Source: Sulfurovaceae bacterium (GTDB lineage Bacteria; Campylobacterota; Campylobacteria; Campylobacterales; Sulfurovaceae). From it: 64,000 nt of DNA. Location of the stretch: contig JAQTLE010000003.1 of assembly GCA_028715055.1 (NCBI GenBank), positions 248,001-312,000 of the forward strand. Reading direction: 5' to 3'. The stretch's first letter is position 1, and each line of letters starts with the position of its first letter. A model generated the notes under the pieces. The model had not been told where the DNA came from. It did not search any database and saw only the letters and a list, made by a program, of their open reading frames with translations. Shown here one piece after another: positions 26,596 through 34,838 of this stretch. Made by a program: the position numbers and the translations under genes.

Positions 26596-28296
26596 CTAAA
26601 GTTTATCCACAACCTCAATGCCAAGAATTGATAGACCTTGTTTAATTATATTTGCCGTCAAATTCGCCAATAGCAATCTGCTCATTTTTGTCTCAAAGTC
26701 AATGCCTTCTTTGAGGATAGGACTAGATTCATAAAATTGCATAAATAATGTCGCCAGCTCATAAAGGTAGCTCGTCAAATGATGAGGCATGGCGTCATCA
26801 GCGGTTTTGGTTAGTGTATCTTCAAATTCTAAAAGCGATATGCCAAGTTTATGTTCGATATCGTTTTTGATGACAATTTCTCCTTCTAGCTCTCCATCAA
26901 AACGACGCAAAATACTTTGGATCCTAGCATATGCATATTGCATATAAAGAGCTGTATTGCCATCAAAACTTAGCATCTTATCCCAATCAAATATATAATT
27001 TGATTCACGGTTTACTGACAGATCCGCATATTTCAAAGCACCGATTCCAACTACTTTAGCAGTATGCTCCAAGACATCGTTATCTAACTGTTCTTTACTT
27101 GATATCGTATCTTTTGCTCTGATTATTGCCTCGTCAAGCAAATGTATTAATTTGACTGTGCCACCATCTCTTGTTTTAAATGGTTTACCGCTTTTGTCCA
27201 TCATCGTTCCAAAAGCTATGTGCTCTAAGCTTGTATTTTTATCGACGAAATTTGCTTCTTTGCTAACCCAAAATACTTGACGAAAATGTTCACCTTGTCT
27301 GGCATCAACTACATAGCATATACGTTTAGCATTTAATGTTTGGCTTCTATACCATAATGCAGCCAGATCTGTTGTTGCATACAGGTATCCACCATCACTT
27401 TTTTGGACGATGAGAGGCACTTCGCTATTTGGCAAAAATATACATTTTGCACCGTTGCTTAATTTTATAAGTCCTTTTGCTTCAAGTTCTTTGATAACCT
27501 GTGACAGCATATCATTATAGGCACTTTCTGCTCTTACATCTTCTTTTCTAAGCTTGACCCCGAGTTTATTGTAAACCTCTTCACAGTGTGTCAATGAAGT
27601 ATCTATAAATTTTTGCCACAATCCTAGGCAGTAGCTATCACCGCTTTGAATCTTTACGACATATTCGCGCGCTTTATTGGCAAATGAAATATCTTCATCA
27701 AATTTTGCTTTGGCCAGCTTATAAAAGTGTTCTAAGTCTTTGAGCTCTTCGTAAGATCTGCCTTCGTTTTGTACTTCTTCCAGATATGCAATTAGCATAC
27801 CAAATTGAGTACCCCAATCTCCTATATGGTTTTGGCGGATCACATCGTATCCCAAAAATTCAAATAGATTTGCAAGCGTATCGCCTATAATGGTAGAGCG
27901 CAGATGTCCTACATGCATCTCTTTTGCCATATTTGGTCCAGAATAATCTACTACAATTGTTTGATTTTTTTTATCTCTTGATATGCCTAGATTTATATCT
28001 TTGGATATTACATTTAATTCTTTTGAAAGCCAATCATTGCTTATCCAAATATTTATAAATCCCGGACCTGCAATCTCCACTTTTTCTATGATATTCAAAG
28101 TGATATGTTTAGTTATGTTTGTAGCAATTTCTCTAGGGTTTAATCCAAGTGATTTGGCTAGACTCATTGCACCATTGTATTGAAAATCACCAAATTCTTT
28201 ACGTGTAGCATTCGTTACACTTTGCATTGGCGCATCTATATTTGCTTCATGTAAAGCAGATGATATAATATTGTTTATTGTTGATTTAAGTTTCAT
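26596..28296 (-). CDS. argS: Arginyl-tRNA synthetase
   Basis: 566-residue class I synthetase. The HIGH-type motif is HVGHLRSTIIGD (about residue 125), preceded by VDYSGPNMAKEMH. The N-terminal Arg-S domain contacts the tRNA D-loop, and the C-terminal DALR anticodon-binding domain contains NGNTALYMQYAYAR-like helices around residue 440 onward. The length is normal. It lies downstream of tatA and gmk on the same strand, an order also remembered from Helicobacter pylori. Confidence 0.96.
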   Translation of the reverse strand: MKLKSTINNIISSALHEANIDAPMQSVTNATRKEFGDFQYNGAMSLAKSLGLNPREIATNITKHITLNIIEKVEIAGPGFINIWISNDWLSKELNVISKDINLGISRDKKNQTIVVDYSGPNMAKEMHVGHLRSTIIGDTLANLFEFLGYDVIRQNHIGDWGTQFGMLIAYLEEVQNEGRSYEELKDLEHFYKLAKAKFDEDISFANKAREYVVKIQSGDSYCLGLWQKFIDTSLTHCEEVYNKLGVKLRKEDVRAESAYNDMLSQVIKELEAKGLIKLSNGAKCIFLPNSEVPLIVQKSDGGYLYATTDLAALWYRSQTLNAKRICYVVDARQGEHFRQVFWVSKEANFVDKNTSLEHIAFGTMMDKSGKPFKTRDGGTVKLIHLLDEAIIRAKDTISSKEQLDNDVLEHTAKVVGIGALKYADLSVNRESNYIFDWDKMLSFDGNTALYMQYAYARIQSILRRFDGELEGEIVIKNDIEHKLGISLLEFEDTLTKTADDAMPHHLTSYLYELATLFMQFYESSPILKEGIDFETKMSRLLLANLTANIIKQGLSILGIEVVDKL

Positions 28297-28336
28297 AAAT
28301 TGTTCGTGTGAATAAAGCTAAGTTGCCGAGGCAACA

Positions 28337-28555
28337 TTAACTGTTTTGAGTTGTTTTATCAGTTTTAATTTCTGATTTCTCTGAAGTAGATATCTCTTTA
28401 GTAGGTTTATTTTCTTCTTCTTCGTTTACTGCTTCTTTAAAGTTTTTAATCCCTTGTCCCAATCCTTTTGCCAGTTCAGGTATTTTTTTTGCTCCAAATA
28501 AAAGCACGATTACAGCCAATACTATCAGCCAATGCGTAATACTAAATGATCCCAT
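28337..28555 (-). CDS. tatA: TatA twin-arginine translocase subunit
   Basis: 72 residues: a single N-terminal transmembrane helix ([16 protein letters not shown]), the [21 protein letters not shown] amphipathic helix and an acidic-to-lysine tail. This is the TatA/E pattern. It forms the protein-conducting assembly with TatC, which is not in this window. It sits between gmk and argS on the same strand. Confidence 0.93.
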   Translation of the reverse strand: MGSFSITHWLIVLAVIVLLFGAKKIPELAKGLGQGIKNFKEAVNEEEENKPTKEISTSEKSEIKTDKTTQNS

Positions 28556-28601
28556 TTTCTTTCCTTTGTGGTATTCTATGGGGCATTATACCCCATTTTG
28601 T

Positions 28602-29204
28602 CTAATTTTTCCAATATTTTACTATATTGTCTATTTCTTCATAGCTTCTTTTGAGTCTGGCAGCATTTGCTATAGTTATAAACTCTTTTGTTGCTTGTTC
28701 TATCGTTTCGTTTATAATTATAAAATCAAATTCTTTAATTGATTCTATCTCTTTTTTTGCATTTATTATGCGTCTTTGTATAATGTTTTTATCGTCAAGA
28801 GAACGAAGATTTAGCCTGCGTTCCAATTCGTTTAGAGTAGGAGGCGTGATAAAGATAGAAGTAGTAATGTCATTTAACAGTTTACGCACAAGGTTGTGTC
28901 CTTGTACATCTATGTCAAATATAACCAATCTGCCTTCATCTAAAGCTTTAATAACAGGTTTTAACGAAGTGCCATAATAATTATCATGGACTTTGGCATA
29001 TTCCAAAAAATAACCAGCTTCTATATCTCTTTCAAATTCTTCTTTGCTTACGAAAAAATATTCTCTGCCATCCGCCTCTCCAGCTCTGGGAGTTCTTGTG
29101 GTAGTAGATATCGAAAAATAATAACTGCCTATATGTTGCGTGGCATTGTTAATAATAGTGCTTTTGCCAGCACCGCTAGGTCCGGAGAGTACCAAAATAG
29201 CCAT
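28602..29204 (-). CDS. gmk: Guanylate kinase
   Basis: 200 residues; phosphorylates GMP to GDP. The P-loop GPSGAGKST is at residues 7-15. The GMP-binding TTRTPRAGEADGREYFF segment follows, and IDVQGHNLVR carries the Walker B region. The length is usual. Its start overlaps the stop of the upstream receiver-like gene by 1 nt; tatA and argS follow. Confidence 0.96.
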   Translation of the reverse strand: MAILVLSGPSGAGKSTIINNATQHIGSYYFSISTTTRTPRAGEADGREYFFVSKEEFERDIEAGYFLEYAKVHDNYYGTSLKPVIKALDEGRLVIFDIDVQGHNLVRKLLNDITTSIFITPPTLNELERRLNLRSLDDKNIIQRRIINAKKEIESIKEFDFIIINETIEQATKEFITIANAARLKRSYEEIDNIVKYWKN

Positions 29205-29776
29205 TAAGACTCTTTTGGAAAACGGATACTAATAGTAATTTCCGCATCCGCCAAAAGCTTTTTGAGTTTTTTTGGTTTCATTTTTAGGAGTGCAAATAAA
29301 ATTCTTTTTTCTTTTGATTCTTTATTTTTTTTAAACACATAAGATAAATTGTCTTCATATACTTGATTGCCATTACTAGCCTTAGGCTTTTCCAGAAGTT
29401 CTTTGATCTGTTCTATATCCCCGGCATTTAAAATTTTATTGCTGATCGGCTTTTGGGATATTGTTTCAGATGATGTATCAGAATTGATCAAATTAAATAA
29501 TTGCGTTGGTAAAAATGGTTTTGAAAGAATTTTTGTTGTTTTTAATTCATCAAAAAAAGTTTTGACATTGGTCAATAATATTGTATTTTTATTTGATATC
29601 AATTCTGCCATATCAGGATTATAACAACCATCATCAATAATAAATAGATCATAATCTTCATTGATGGTATTTATATCATCAGTTTCTACAACGGTATGTT
29701 CAGTGTCTTTTATAGAGAGTTCTATCAGTTTTGAAACAACAGGATTTTTGTTGATAAGTGCTATTTTCATACCCAT
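29204..29776 (-). CDS. Degenerate response-regulator-receiver-like protein
   Basis: 190 residues from the ATG at 29776, which follows GGAG by 8 nt; a longer frame to 29845 would run into tRNA-Arg. The first 110 residues resemble a receiver fold: an early strand IALINKN, DLFIIDDG at the phosphoacceptor position and ILSKPFLPTQL at the conserved lysine. The acidic pocket at the N-terminus is missing. The C-terminal 80 residues are Lys/Glu-rich and of unknown type. By position before gmk it may correspond to the poly-E-rich protein of Helicobacter pylori, which I cannot confirm. Confidence 0.5.
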   Translation of the reverse strand: MGMKIALINKNPVVSKLIELSIKDTEHTVVETDDINTINEDYDLFIIDDGCYNPDMAELISNKNTILLTNVKTFFDELKTTKILSKPFLPTQLFNLINSDTSSETISQKPISNKILNAGDIEQIKELLEKPKASNGNQVYEDNLSYVFKKNKESKEKRILFALLKMKPKKLKKLLADAEITISIRFPKES

Positions 29777-29837
29777 AATAAATACTCCATGAATCTTTTG
29801 TAAATATTGTATTATAAAATTGATTAAAAAGAAAAGA

Positions 29838-29914
29838 TGGTACACCCATCAGGATTCGAACCTGAGACCTTCGGTACCGCAAACCGATGCTCTATCCAGC
29901 TAAGCTATGGATGC
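29838..29914 (-). tRNA. tRNA-Arg (anticodon GCG)
   Basis: 77-nt cloverleaf on the minus strand: acceptor GCATCCA/TGGGTGT, anticodon stem TCGGT/ACCGA with loop TTGCGGT giving anticodon GCG, T arm TCAGG-TTCGAAT-CCTGA, and encoded CCA. A G34 anticodon for arginine CGN is unusual, since most bacteria use ACG modified to ICG. Confidence 0.93.
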
Positions 29915-29987
29915 ACTATATATGTAGAAGTCGAATTATATCCAATTATTGCTTAAAAACCATGTTTGATGACTAGATTTACTTTTA

Positions 29988-30114
29988 TACCTTTCTTTTT
30001 ACTAAAGAAAGGTAACCAAAGAAAAGCGTCACCACTCACGAACCGCTACGCTAGATTTTTGCGACATATGCTCAAAATCTCGCTGCTTTTCGAGCGTTCG
30101 GGTGACATTATTTT
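29988..30114 (+). repeat. Family A two-hairpin repeat, copy 1
   Basis: Hairpin I TACCTTTCTTT/AAAGAAAGGTA; GCGTCACC closing arm; hairpin II AGATTTT/AAAATCT; closing GGGTGAC; end ATTATTTT. It lies between tRNA-Arg and the uracil-DNA glycosylase-like gene. No coding potential. Confidence 0.85.
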
Positions 30115-30149
30115 AAATGAATTGCTTCTTGTCTTGCAATGACACGCTA

Positions 30150-30866
30150 TTATGTTTTTCTCATTAAATCCATAGGCTCGAATAGCTCTAATGCTTTCTT
30201 GTTGGAGATAAACGATAGGTTGTATGGATGTTCTAACTCTATGGCTTCAAAAGAGGAAATTATAGGCAAAGATTTATAGAGCTCTTTGGCCGCATTACCG
30301 AACAATATAAGTTTGACTTTGTGGCTATCAAGTGATGACAATAGATCAACCATGAATGATCTCCAAGCCTTAGCATGGATAGCAGAGCTTTGTTTGTCTG
30401 TAAAAACTAAAGATGTATTTAACAATAGCACACCATTGGTTTCAAAATTTTTTCTAAGCTCATCTATCGAATTGATAAGATTTGTTTTGTTTATTTTCTC
30501 TATAGCTTTAGGTGAAGTATCATCGATCTTTAAATCACCTCTGGCGACTAAAGCCATTTTTATAAAATTTCTTAGGCTTGTCGCACGATTAACTTCTTTG
30601 GATAAAGTTCCATTGGAGCCAAAGATCTCTTTGACTGCGCCGTCTATAAATGCATATCCTGATGCACTTTGCTTTCTTGGATATGGATCCTGCCCAAAAA
30701 GTACAAATCTTACATTATCTTTTGACATGGTACGAAATGCATTGAAGATATTTGTCTTTATGGGTATATATTCGGCATCTTTATTTAAAAAATCAAGATA
30801 TTTATCATCTAAAGAACCAAGATCGATATCCCATGATTTATCTATATTATGTATTGCATTTTTCAT
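30150..30866 (-). CDS. Uracil-DNA glycosylase-like protein
   Basis: 238 residues. The water-activating motif GQDPYP (about residues 59-64) retains the catalytic aspartate of family 1 enzymes, but the usual following histidine is proline. NTSLVF is present in the middle, and the C-terminal HPYNLSF replaces the usual HPSPLS while keeping the histidine. It therefore looks like an active but divergent uracil-DNA glycosylase. Repeat elements flank the gene on both sides, so it appears to be a single-gene unit. Confidence 0.8.
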   Translation of the reverse strand: MKNAIHNIDKSWDIDLGSLDDKYLDFLNKDAEYIPIKTNIFNAFRTMSKDNVRFVLFGQDPYPRKQSASGYAFIDGAVKEIFGSNGTLSKEVNRATSLRNFIKMALVARGDLKIDDTSPKAIEKINKTNLINSIDELRKNFETNGVLLLNTSLVFTDKQSSAIHAKAWRSFMVDLLSSLDSHKVKLILFGNAAKELYKSLPIISSFEAIELEHPYNLSFISNKKALELFEPMDLMRKT

Positions 30867-30919
30867 TTCAACTCTTTTGTTATTGCAATGACAATATTGT
30901 AATGGAATGACAGACTCCT

Positions 30920-30985
30920 GTCATACCGAACTTGATTCGGTATCCACTTTTTTCATGGATTCCGTGTCGTAGCACGTAACGACAA
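30920..30985 (+). repeat. Family B double-hairpin repeat
   Basis: GTCATACCGAAC...TTCGGTATCCA hairpin, a short CTTTTTTCA-type joint, then TGGATTCCGTGTCGTAGCACG. The right half is slightly eroded (GTAACGAC in place of GGAATGAC). A CTGAAATAAATTCAG palindrome follows at 30991-31012. Confidence 0.7.
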
Positions 30986-31027
30986 AGACACTGAAATAAA
31001 TTCAGCATGACAGAGAAGTTAGTCATC

Positions 31028-31885
31028 CTAAACCAAAACATCAATGATCACAAAAGCCAAAAACATAAATCCAAGATAACCATTAACCGTAAAAAATGCT
31101 TTGTCTATCTTGCTAAAATCTTTATGTACTATATAATGCTCGTATGATAGCATCACGGCACTTGTAATTATCGCTATTTGCGCGAAGAGTCCTAAATCGG
31201 CATCGATCACGAAAAGTGTCCAAAAAATTATTGTTAGGACATGAAAAACTGCAGCTATTATCATTGTTTTGGATGCTCCGAACTTTGATGGAATTGAATG
31301 CAGTCCGTGAGCTTTATCAAATTCCATATCTTGCAGAGAATAAAGCAGGTCAAATCCGGCAACCCAAAACATTACACCGATTGCCAGATAAATAGACCAT
31401 AATGGGATCGTACCCAAAACGGCCACAGCTCCTGCGATCGGTGCAAGTCCTAGACTGACTCCAAGAACCAAGTGAGCCAAGGAGCTAAATCGTTTGAATA
31501 TCGTATAAGCTCCCAGCACTATCAAAAATGGGATCGAGAGTTTCAAAGCTAAAGGATTGATGAGAAAACTCACAGCTATAAAAAGAAGTGCATTTAGAAT
31601 TATAAACCCTACCATACCCGTAGAGCTTATGCGACCATCGACTGATGGTCTAGTAAGTGTGCGAGGATTTAAAACATCTATGTCACGATCCAAATAACGA
31701 TTGACTCCCATGGCGAAGTTTCTGGCACTTACAGCTGCAAAAACTCCCAAGATGAGAAGTTTCCATCCAAACCAACCGTTTGCACTCACCAACATAGCTA
31801 TAAATATAAAGGGTAAAGAAAATACAGAATGCTGGAACATTACCAGTTCAGAGAAATCGTTTATATATTTTGATACTTTGTTCAT
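31028..31885 (-). CDS. mqnP: UbiA-family prenyltransferase, MqnP type
   Basis: 285-residue membrane prenyltransferase with about eight hydrophobic helices. The two magnesium-prenyl-diphosphate sites are NRYLDRDIDVLN (NxxxDxxxD) near residue 65 and YSLQDMEFDKAHGLHSIP near residue 185. In menaquinone-making Campylobacterota this gene is regarded as MqnP of the futalosine pathway, attaching the polyprenyl tail. The 4-hydroxybenzoate route is the alternative and cannot be excluded from sequence alone. A family A repeat lies just upstream. Confidence 0.8.
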   Translation of the reverse strand: MNKVSKYINDFSELVMFQHSVFSLPFIFIAMLVSANGWFGWKLLILGVFAAVSARNFAMGVNRYLDRDIDVLNPRTLTRPSVDGRISSTGMVGFIILNALLFIAVSFLINPLALKLSIPFLIVLGAYTIFKRFSSLAHLVLGVSLGLAPIAGAVAVLGTIPLWSIYLAIGVMFWVAGFDLLYSLQDMEFDKAHGLHSIPSKFGASKTMIIAAVFHVLTIIFWTLFVIDADLGLFAQIAIITSAVMLSYEHYIVHKDFSKIDKAFFTVNGYLGFMFLAFVIIDVLV

Positions 31886-31931
31886 TTTCGTTCCTTATTA
31901 TATTATCGGGTTGATTTTTCATCTTTGTTTA

Positions 31932-32056
31932 TACTTTTCTTTTTATAAAGAAAAGTAACAAAAGAAAAGCGTCACCACTCACGAATCGCGACGTACGATT
32001 TTTGCGACACGTGCTCAAAATCGTCCTGCTTTTCGAGCGTTCGGGTTACATTATTT
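31932..32056 (+). repeat. Family A two-hairpin repeat, copy 2
   Basis: Hairpin I TACTTTTCTTT/AAAGAAAAGTA (C to T paired with G to A relative to copy 1); hairpin II ACGATTTT/AAAATCGT. Followed by ATTATTTT and a fragment GTCATCGCGAACAAAGTG (32096 on) that recurs at 36136. Confidence 0.85.
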
Positions 32057-32129
32057 TCTAGAAACTGCTTCGTCATTTGATTTCTCGCAATGACTGTCAT
32101 CGCGAACAAAGTGTGGCGATACATTCTCT

Positions 32130-32681
32130 TCATAAATGCGGGATCTTTATCTTACTATTGAGTGACCATGCAATTACTAGGACAAATACAGATACCACAA
32201 AAATATTTGTAACCAATCCACCTATATATAATAACCATAATATCCAAAGCAGTATAGCTCCAAGAGGAGTAGGAACCCCGGTAAAATATTTGGTGACCTC
32301 TCCCGCATCATTAGCTAGATTAAAGCTCACAAGTCTTCTAAGGCCACTTATCACATACCATATAAATATCAAACCGACAATTAATTTTATAAAACCATTG
32401 TCAAATTCAAGTGCAAAAAATAGAAAAAATGATGGCATGACTACAAATGAGAGAAAATCAGCGAAACTATCCAGTTGCACGCCAAATTCAGTGGATAGCC
32501 CATACTTACGGGCTACCTTGCCATCCATTATATCAAAAGCTCCTGCCATCCATGCGAGTACGGCAGCTATGGCAAATTCTTTTTGAGTGACCAGATATAT
32601 AGCGATCATACCAGACGTGATATTGGCGAATGTAATTAGATTGGCTAGATTGAAGTGATAATTTGGTTCGAATAATTTCAA
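32130..32681 (-). CDS. pssA: CDP-diacylglycerol-serine O-phosphatidyltransferase
   Basis: 183-residue membrane enzyme making phosphatidylserine, the precursor of phosphatidylethanolamine. The CDP-alcohol phosphotransferase signature spans DGKVARKYGLSTEFGVQLD and continues SFADFLSF. About five or six hydrophobic segments are visible. It is about 50 residues shorter than the Helicobacter and Campylobacter proteins I recall, apparently at the C-terminus. The stop lies close to repeat DNA, so an old 3' truncation by the repeat cannot be excluded. Confidence 0.85.
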   Translation of the reverse strand: MKLFEPNYHFNLANLITFANITSGMIAIYLVTQKEFAIAAVLAWMAGAFDIMDGKVARKYGLSTEFGVQLDSFADFLSFVVMPSFFLFFALEFDNGFIKLIVGLIFIWYVISGLRRLVSFNLANDAGEVTKYFTGVPTPLGAILLWILWLLYIGGLVTNIFVVSVFVLVIAWSLNSKIKIPHL

Positions 32682-32735
32682 TTTTTTCCTTATTTAGTTA
32701 ATCTCGTCTTTGCGAGACTCAGAGATGTTTGTCTA

Positions 32736-32859
32736 TACTTTTCTTTTTATAAAGAAAAGTAACAAAAGAAAAGCGTCACCACTCACGAATCACGACGCAT
32801 AATTTCTGCGAAGCCTCTCGAAATTATGCTACTTTTCGAACGTTCGGGTGACATTATTT
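32736..32859 (+). repeat. Family A two-hairpin repeat, copy 3
   Basis: Hairpin I TACTTTTCTTT/AAAGAAAAGTA. Hairpin II is wholly different in sequence, GCATAATTTC/GAAATTATGC, yet fully complementary. It lies in the 327-bp gap between the porin and pssA, which also holds the porin terminator. Confidence 0.85.
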
Positions 32860-32951
32860 ATTATATATTGCTACATATTTATTCACAACACTAATATAAG
32901 ATAATAACAAAAAATGGATAAAAAAGAGGAGATAATAGGAGAAAAATAGGC

Positions 32952-32982
32952 ATAAAAAAAGCCCAAGACCGAAGTCTTGAGC
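32952..32982 (-). terminator. Rho-independent terminator of the porin gene
   Basis: Minus-strand stem GCTCAAGAC/GTCTTGGGC with a TTCG tetraloop followed by a run of seven T. This is the clearest intrinsic terminator in the window, suiting a highly expressed gene. Confidence 0.9.
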
Positions 32983-33008
32983 AAATATAACTTTAAGAAA
33001 AGATATTC

Positions 33009-34250
33009 TTAGAAGTTGTATCTAGCAACAACTCTAACAAGGTTAGCGTCACCAGCAACTACGTCAGAATAAACATAAGCAACAGCTGCGCTTAGGTTAT
33101 CAAGAAGTGTAGTTGAGTAAACAAGGTCAAACTCGTTGAAGTCATTATACAATACAGGACCACCATTTTCATAAGCATATACACCAGTTAGGTTACCGCC
33201 AAGAACATCAGCGCCAGCAGTAACTACGAATTTATCCATATCTTTGCTAAGGTTAGCCGGGAAAACTTGGTTCAAAGCAGTATCAGTATAAAGAACAGAT
33301 GTGCTACCTGTTAGACCATGCAAACTACCTACTTGGAACATACCAAGGTCAGAAGCATTTACGTGATCGTATGCTAAAGATACATTAACAACGTCAAGTT
33401 TACCGCTGATCATTGCACCAACTGCATTAGTATCATCAGTAAGTGCATCATCCATTACTGCACCACCTTGAATGCCTATGTTAGCCATACCTGCATTGTA
33501 CTGTAGATCACCCCAAAGGATGTTAAGGTCATTACCTGGAGTTGCAACAAAGTCATTACCATAATACCATGAACCAGTCAATGTCAAATCAGCGATAGAT
33601 TTGTTTTGAGCAGTAAGCATCCAAACACCGTTATCGTGATTTAGATCAGAGAAATAACTCATATCAGCAGCCATACCGTTGCGGTTAGCTCTATCTACCC
33701 ATGCGCCAACAAGAACTGTGTCTGGAAGGTCTGTATTTACAAGAAGCACACCGTCGAAAGTATTTGCAAATACATTCCAATTTTCAGAGTAAGCAAACGG
33801 AGAAAGTGATTTTGGAAGCTCTTGTCTACCAGCTTTAAGTGATGTATTACCCATACCGTAAGTTAGGTAAAGTTGAGAGATCCAACCACCAGTAAGATTT
33901 CCTGCATCGCTTTGCATTATATTGCTTACAAGATAATGCTCTAGTCCAAGTGTAGCAAGACCGTCAAGTTGAGCACCGAAACCGATACCGGCAAAAACGT
34001 CAGAGTTTGTAGCTGTCAATTGAAGGCCAGCATCCGCGCTTGAAGCAGCTTGATCAAAAAGATCGCCAATACCAGCACCAGAAATACCAGCATCGTCAGT
34101 TTGATAGTAAACTACGCCTTGACCGCTAAATTTCCAATTTGATACAGCTACCGGAGCCGGTACGCTTACCGCTGGTTCAACTGGAGCGATATCGCCGCCC
34201 GCCATGATCATAGTAGAAGCTACTATTGAAAGTAACAAAGTTTTTTTCAT
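33009..34250 (-). CDS. Major outer membrane porin-like protein
   Basis: 413 residues from ATG 34250, which follows GGAGT; a longer frame to 34292 lacks a ribosome-binding site and spoils the signal peptide MKKTLLLSIVASTMIMA. The mature protein is Gly/Asn/Asp/Tyr-rich with alternating strands (NWKFSGQGVVYYQTDD, LTGSWYYGNDFV, KLDVVNVSLAYDHV), no cysteine and a terminal VRVVARYNF. That is the profile of the abundant trimeric-type porins of Sulfurimonas and Arcobacter relatives. The strong terminator supports high expression. Confidence 0.82.
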   Translation of the reverse strand: MKKTLLLSIVASTMIMAGGDIAPVEPAVSVPAPVAVSNWKFSGQGVVYYQTDDAGISGAGIGDLFDQAASSADAGLQLTATNSDVFAGIGFGAQLDGLATLGLEHYLVSNIMQSDAGNLTGGWISQLYLTYGMGNTSLKAGRQELPKSLSPFAYSENWNVFANTFDGVLLVNTDLPDTVLVGAWVDRANRNGMAADMSYFSDLNHDNGVWMLTAQNKSIADLTLTGSWYYGNDFVATPGNDLNILWGDLQYNAGMANIGIQGGAVMDDALTDDTNAVGAMISGKLDVVNVSLAYDHVNASDLGMFQVGSLHGLTGSTSVLYTDTALNQVFPANLSKDMDKFVVTAGADVLGGNLTGVYAYENGGPVLYNDFNEFDLVYSTTLLDNLSAAVAYVYSDVVAGDANLVRVVARYNF

Positions 34251-34432
34251 TCTATACTCCTTTTTTGTTTTGAATGACCACAAGTATAACACAGAATATT
34301 TATAAATGTCAAGAAAATTAACGGAAAATTAATAAAAAAAAGTAGTTTTTATATCAAAGTCCGCAATACAGGGGCTTTGTAAGGAGTAAGATTTGTTTAT
34401 AAATAGTTTATTTATGATTTTCTCTCTAAAAG

Positions 34433-34508
34433 TGGTGGCTCGAGGCGGAATCGAACCGTCGACACGCAGATTTTCAATCTGCTGCTCTACCGACTGAGCT
34501 ATCGAGCC
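34433..34508 (-). tRNA. tRNA-Phe (anticodon GAA)
   Basis: 76-nt cloverleaf on the minus strand: acceptor GGCTCGA/TCGAGCC, D arm GCTC/GAGC, anticodon stem GCAGA/TCTGC with loop TTGAAAA giving GAA, encoded ACCA end. The T stem GACGG/CCGCC has one A-C mismatch. Confidence 0.94.
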
Positions 34509-34653
34509 ATTTTGAAGAGAGTGGAATTATAGCGTATAAAGTTTAAGGTTTGCTGAAATTAATGGATAATTAATGTAATTTCTTTGCTAGTCGCCACAAG
34601 GACAGACTTCCGCCATCCTGAACTTGTTTCAGGATCTTTAACTTGTTTTTTAC

Positions 34654-34763
34654 TACCTTTTTATAAAGGTAGCGCCAAAAGCGTCACCACTCACGAACCG
34701 CGACGCTAGATTTTTGCGACATATGCTCAAAATCTCGCTGCTTTTCGAGCGTTCGGGCGACAT
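34654..34763 (+). repeat. Family A two-hairpin repeat, copy 4
   Basis: Short hairpin I TACCTTT/AAAGGTA; GCGTCACC...GGGCGAC closing stem; hairpin II AGATTTT/AAAATCT. It is preceded by the ATCCTGAAC/GTTTCAGGAT palindrome at 34614-34637 and followed directly by a family B copy. Confidence 0.85.
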
Positions 34764-34770
34764 CCACTCC

Positions 34771-34835
34771 GTCATGCCGAACTTGATTCGGTATCCACTC
34801 TCTTATGGATTCCGTGTTGTAGCACGGAATGACGG
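34771..34835 (+). repeat. Family B double-hairpin repeat (best-preserved intergenic copy)
   Basis: GTCAT-GCCGAACTTGATTCGGT-ATCCA, joint, TGGAT-TCCGTGTTGTAGCACGGA-ATGACGG. Both hairpins are intact and the outer GTCAT/ATGAC ends are complementary. It ends just after the murD stop region. Confidence 0.8.
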
Positions 34836-34838
34836 GGT

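Noticed and set aside
32077-32586. 169-residue open frame opposite pssA
   Set aside because: It begins in repeat DNA and is antisense to the conserved pssA gene; the composition is that of a shadow frame.
32130-32681. pssA as a pseudogene
   Set aside because: It is short but the catalytic signature and helices are intact and no frameshifted continuation was found downstream; kept as a gene.
29988-32859. Repeats as a CRISPR array
   Set aside because: Copies are over 100 bp, hundreds of bases or more apart, in unrelated intergenic sites, without regular spacers or cas genes.
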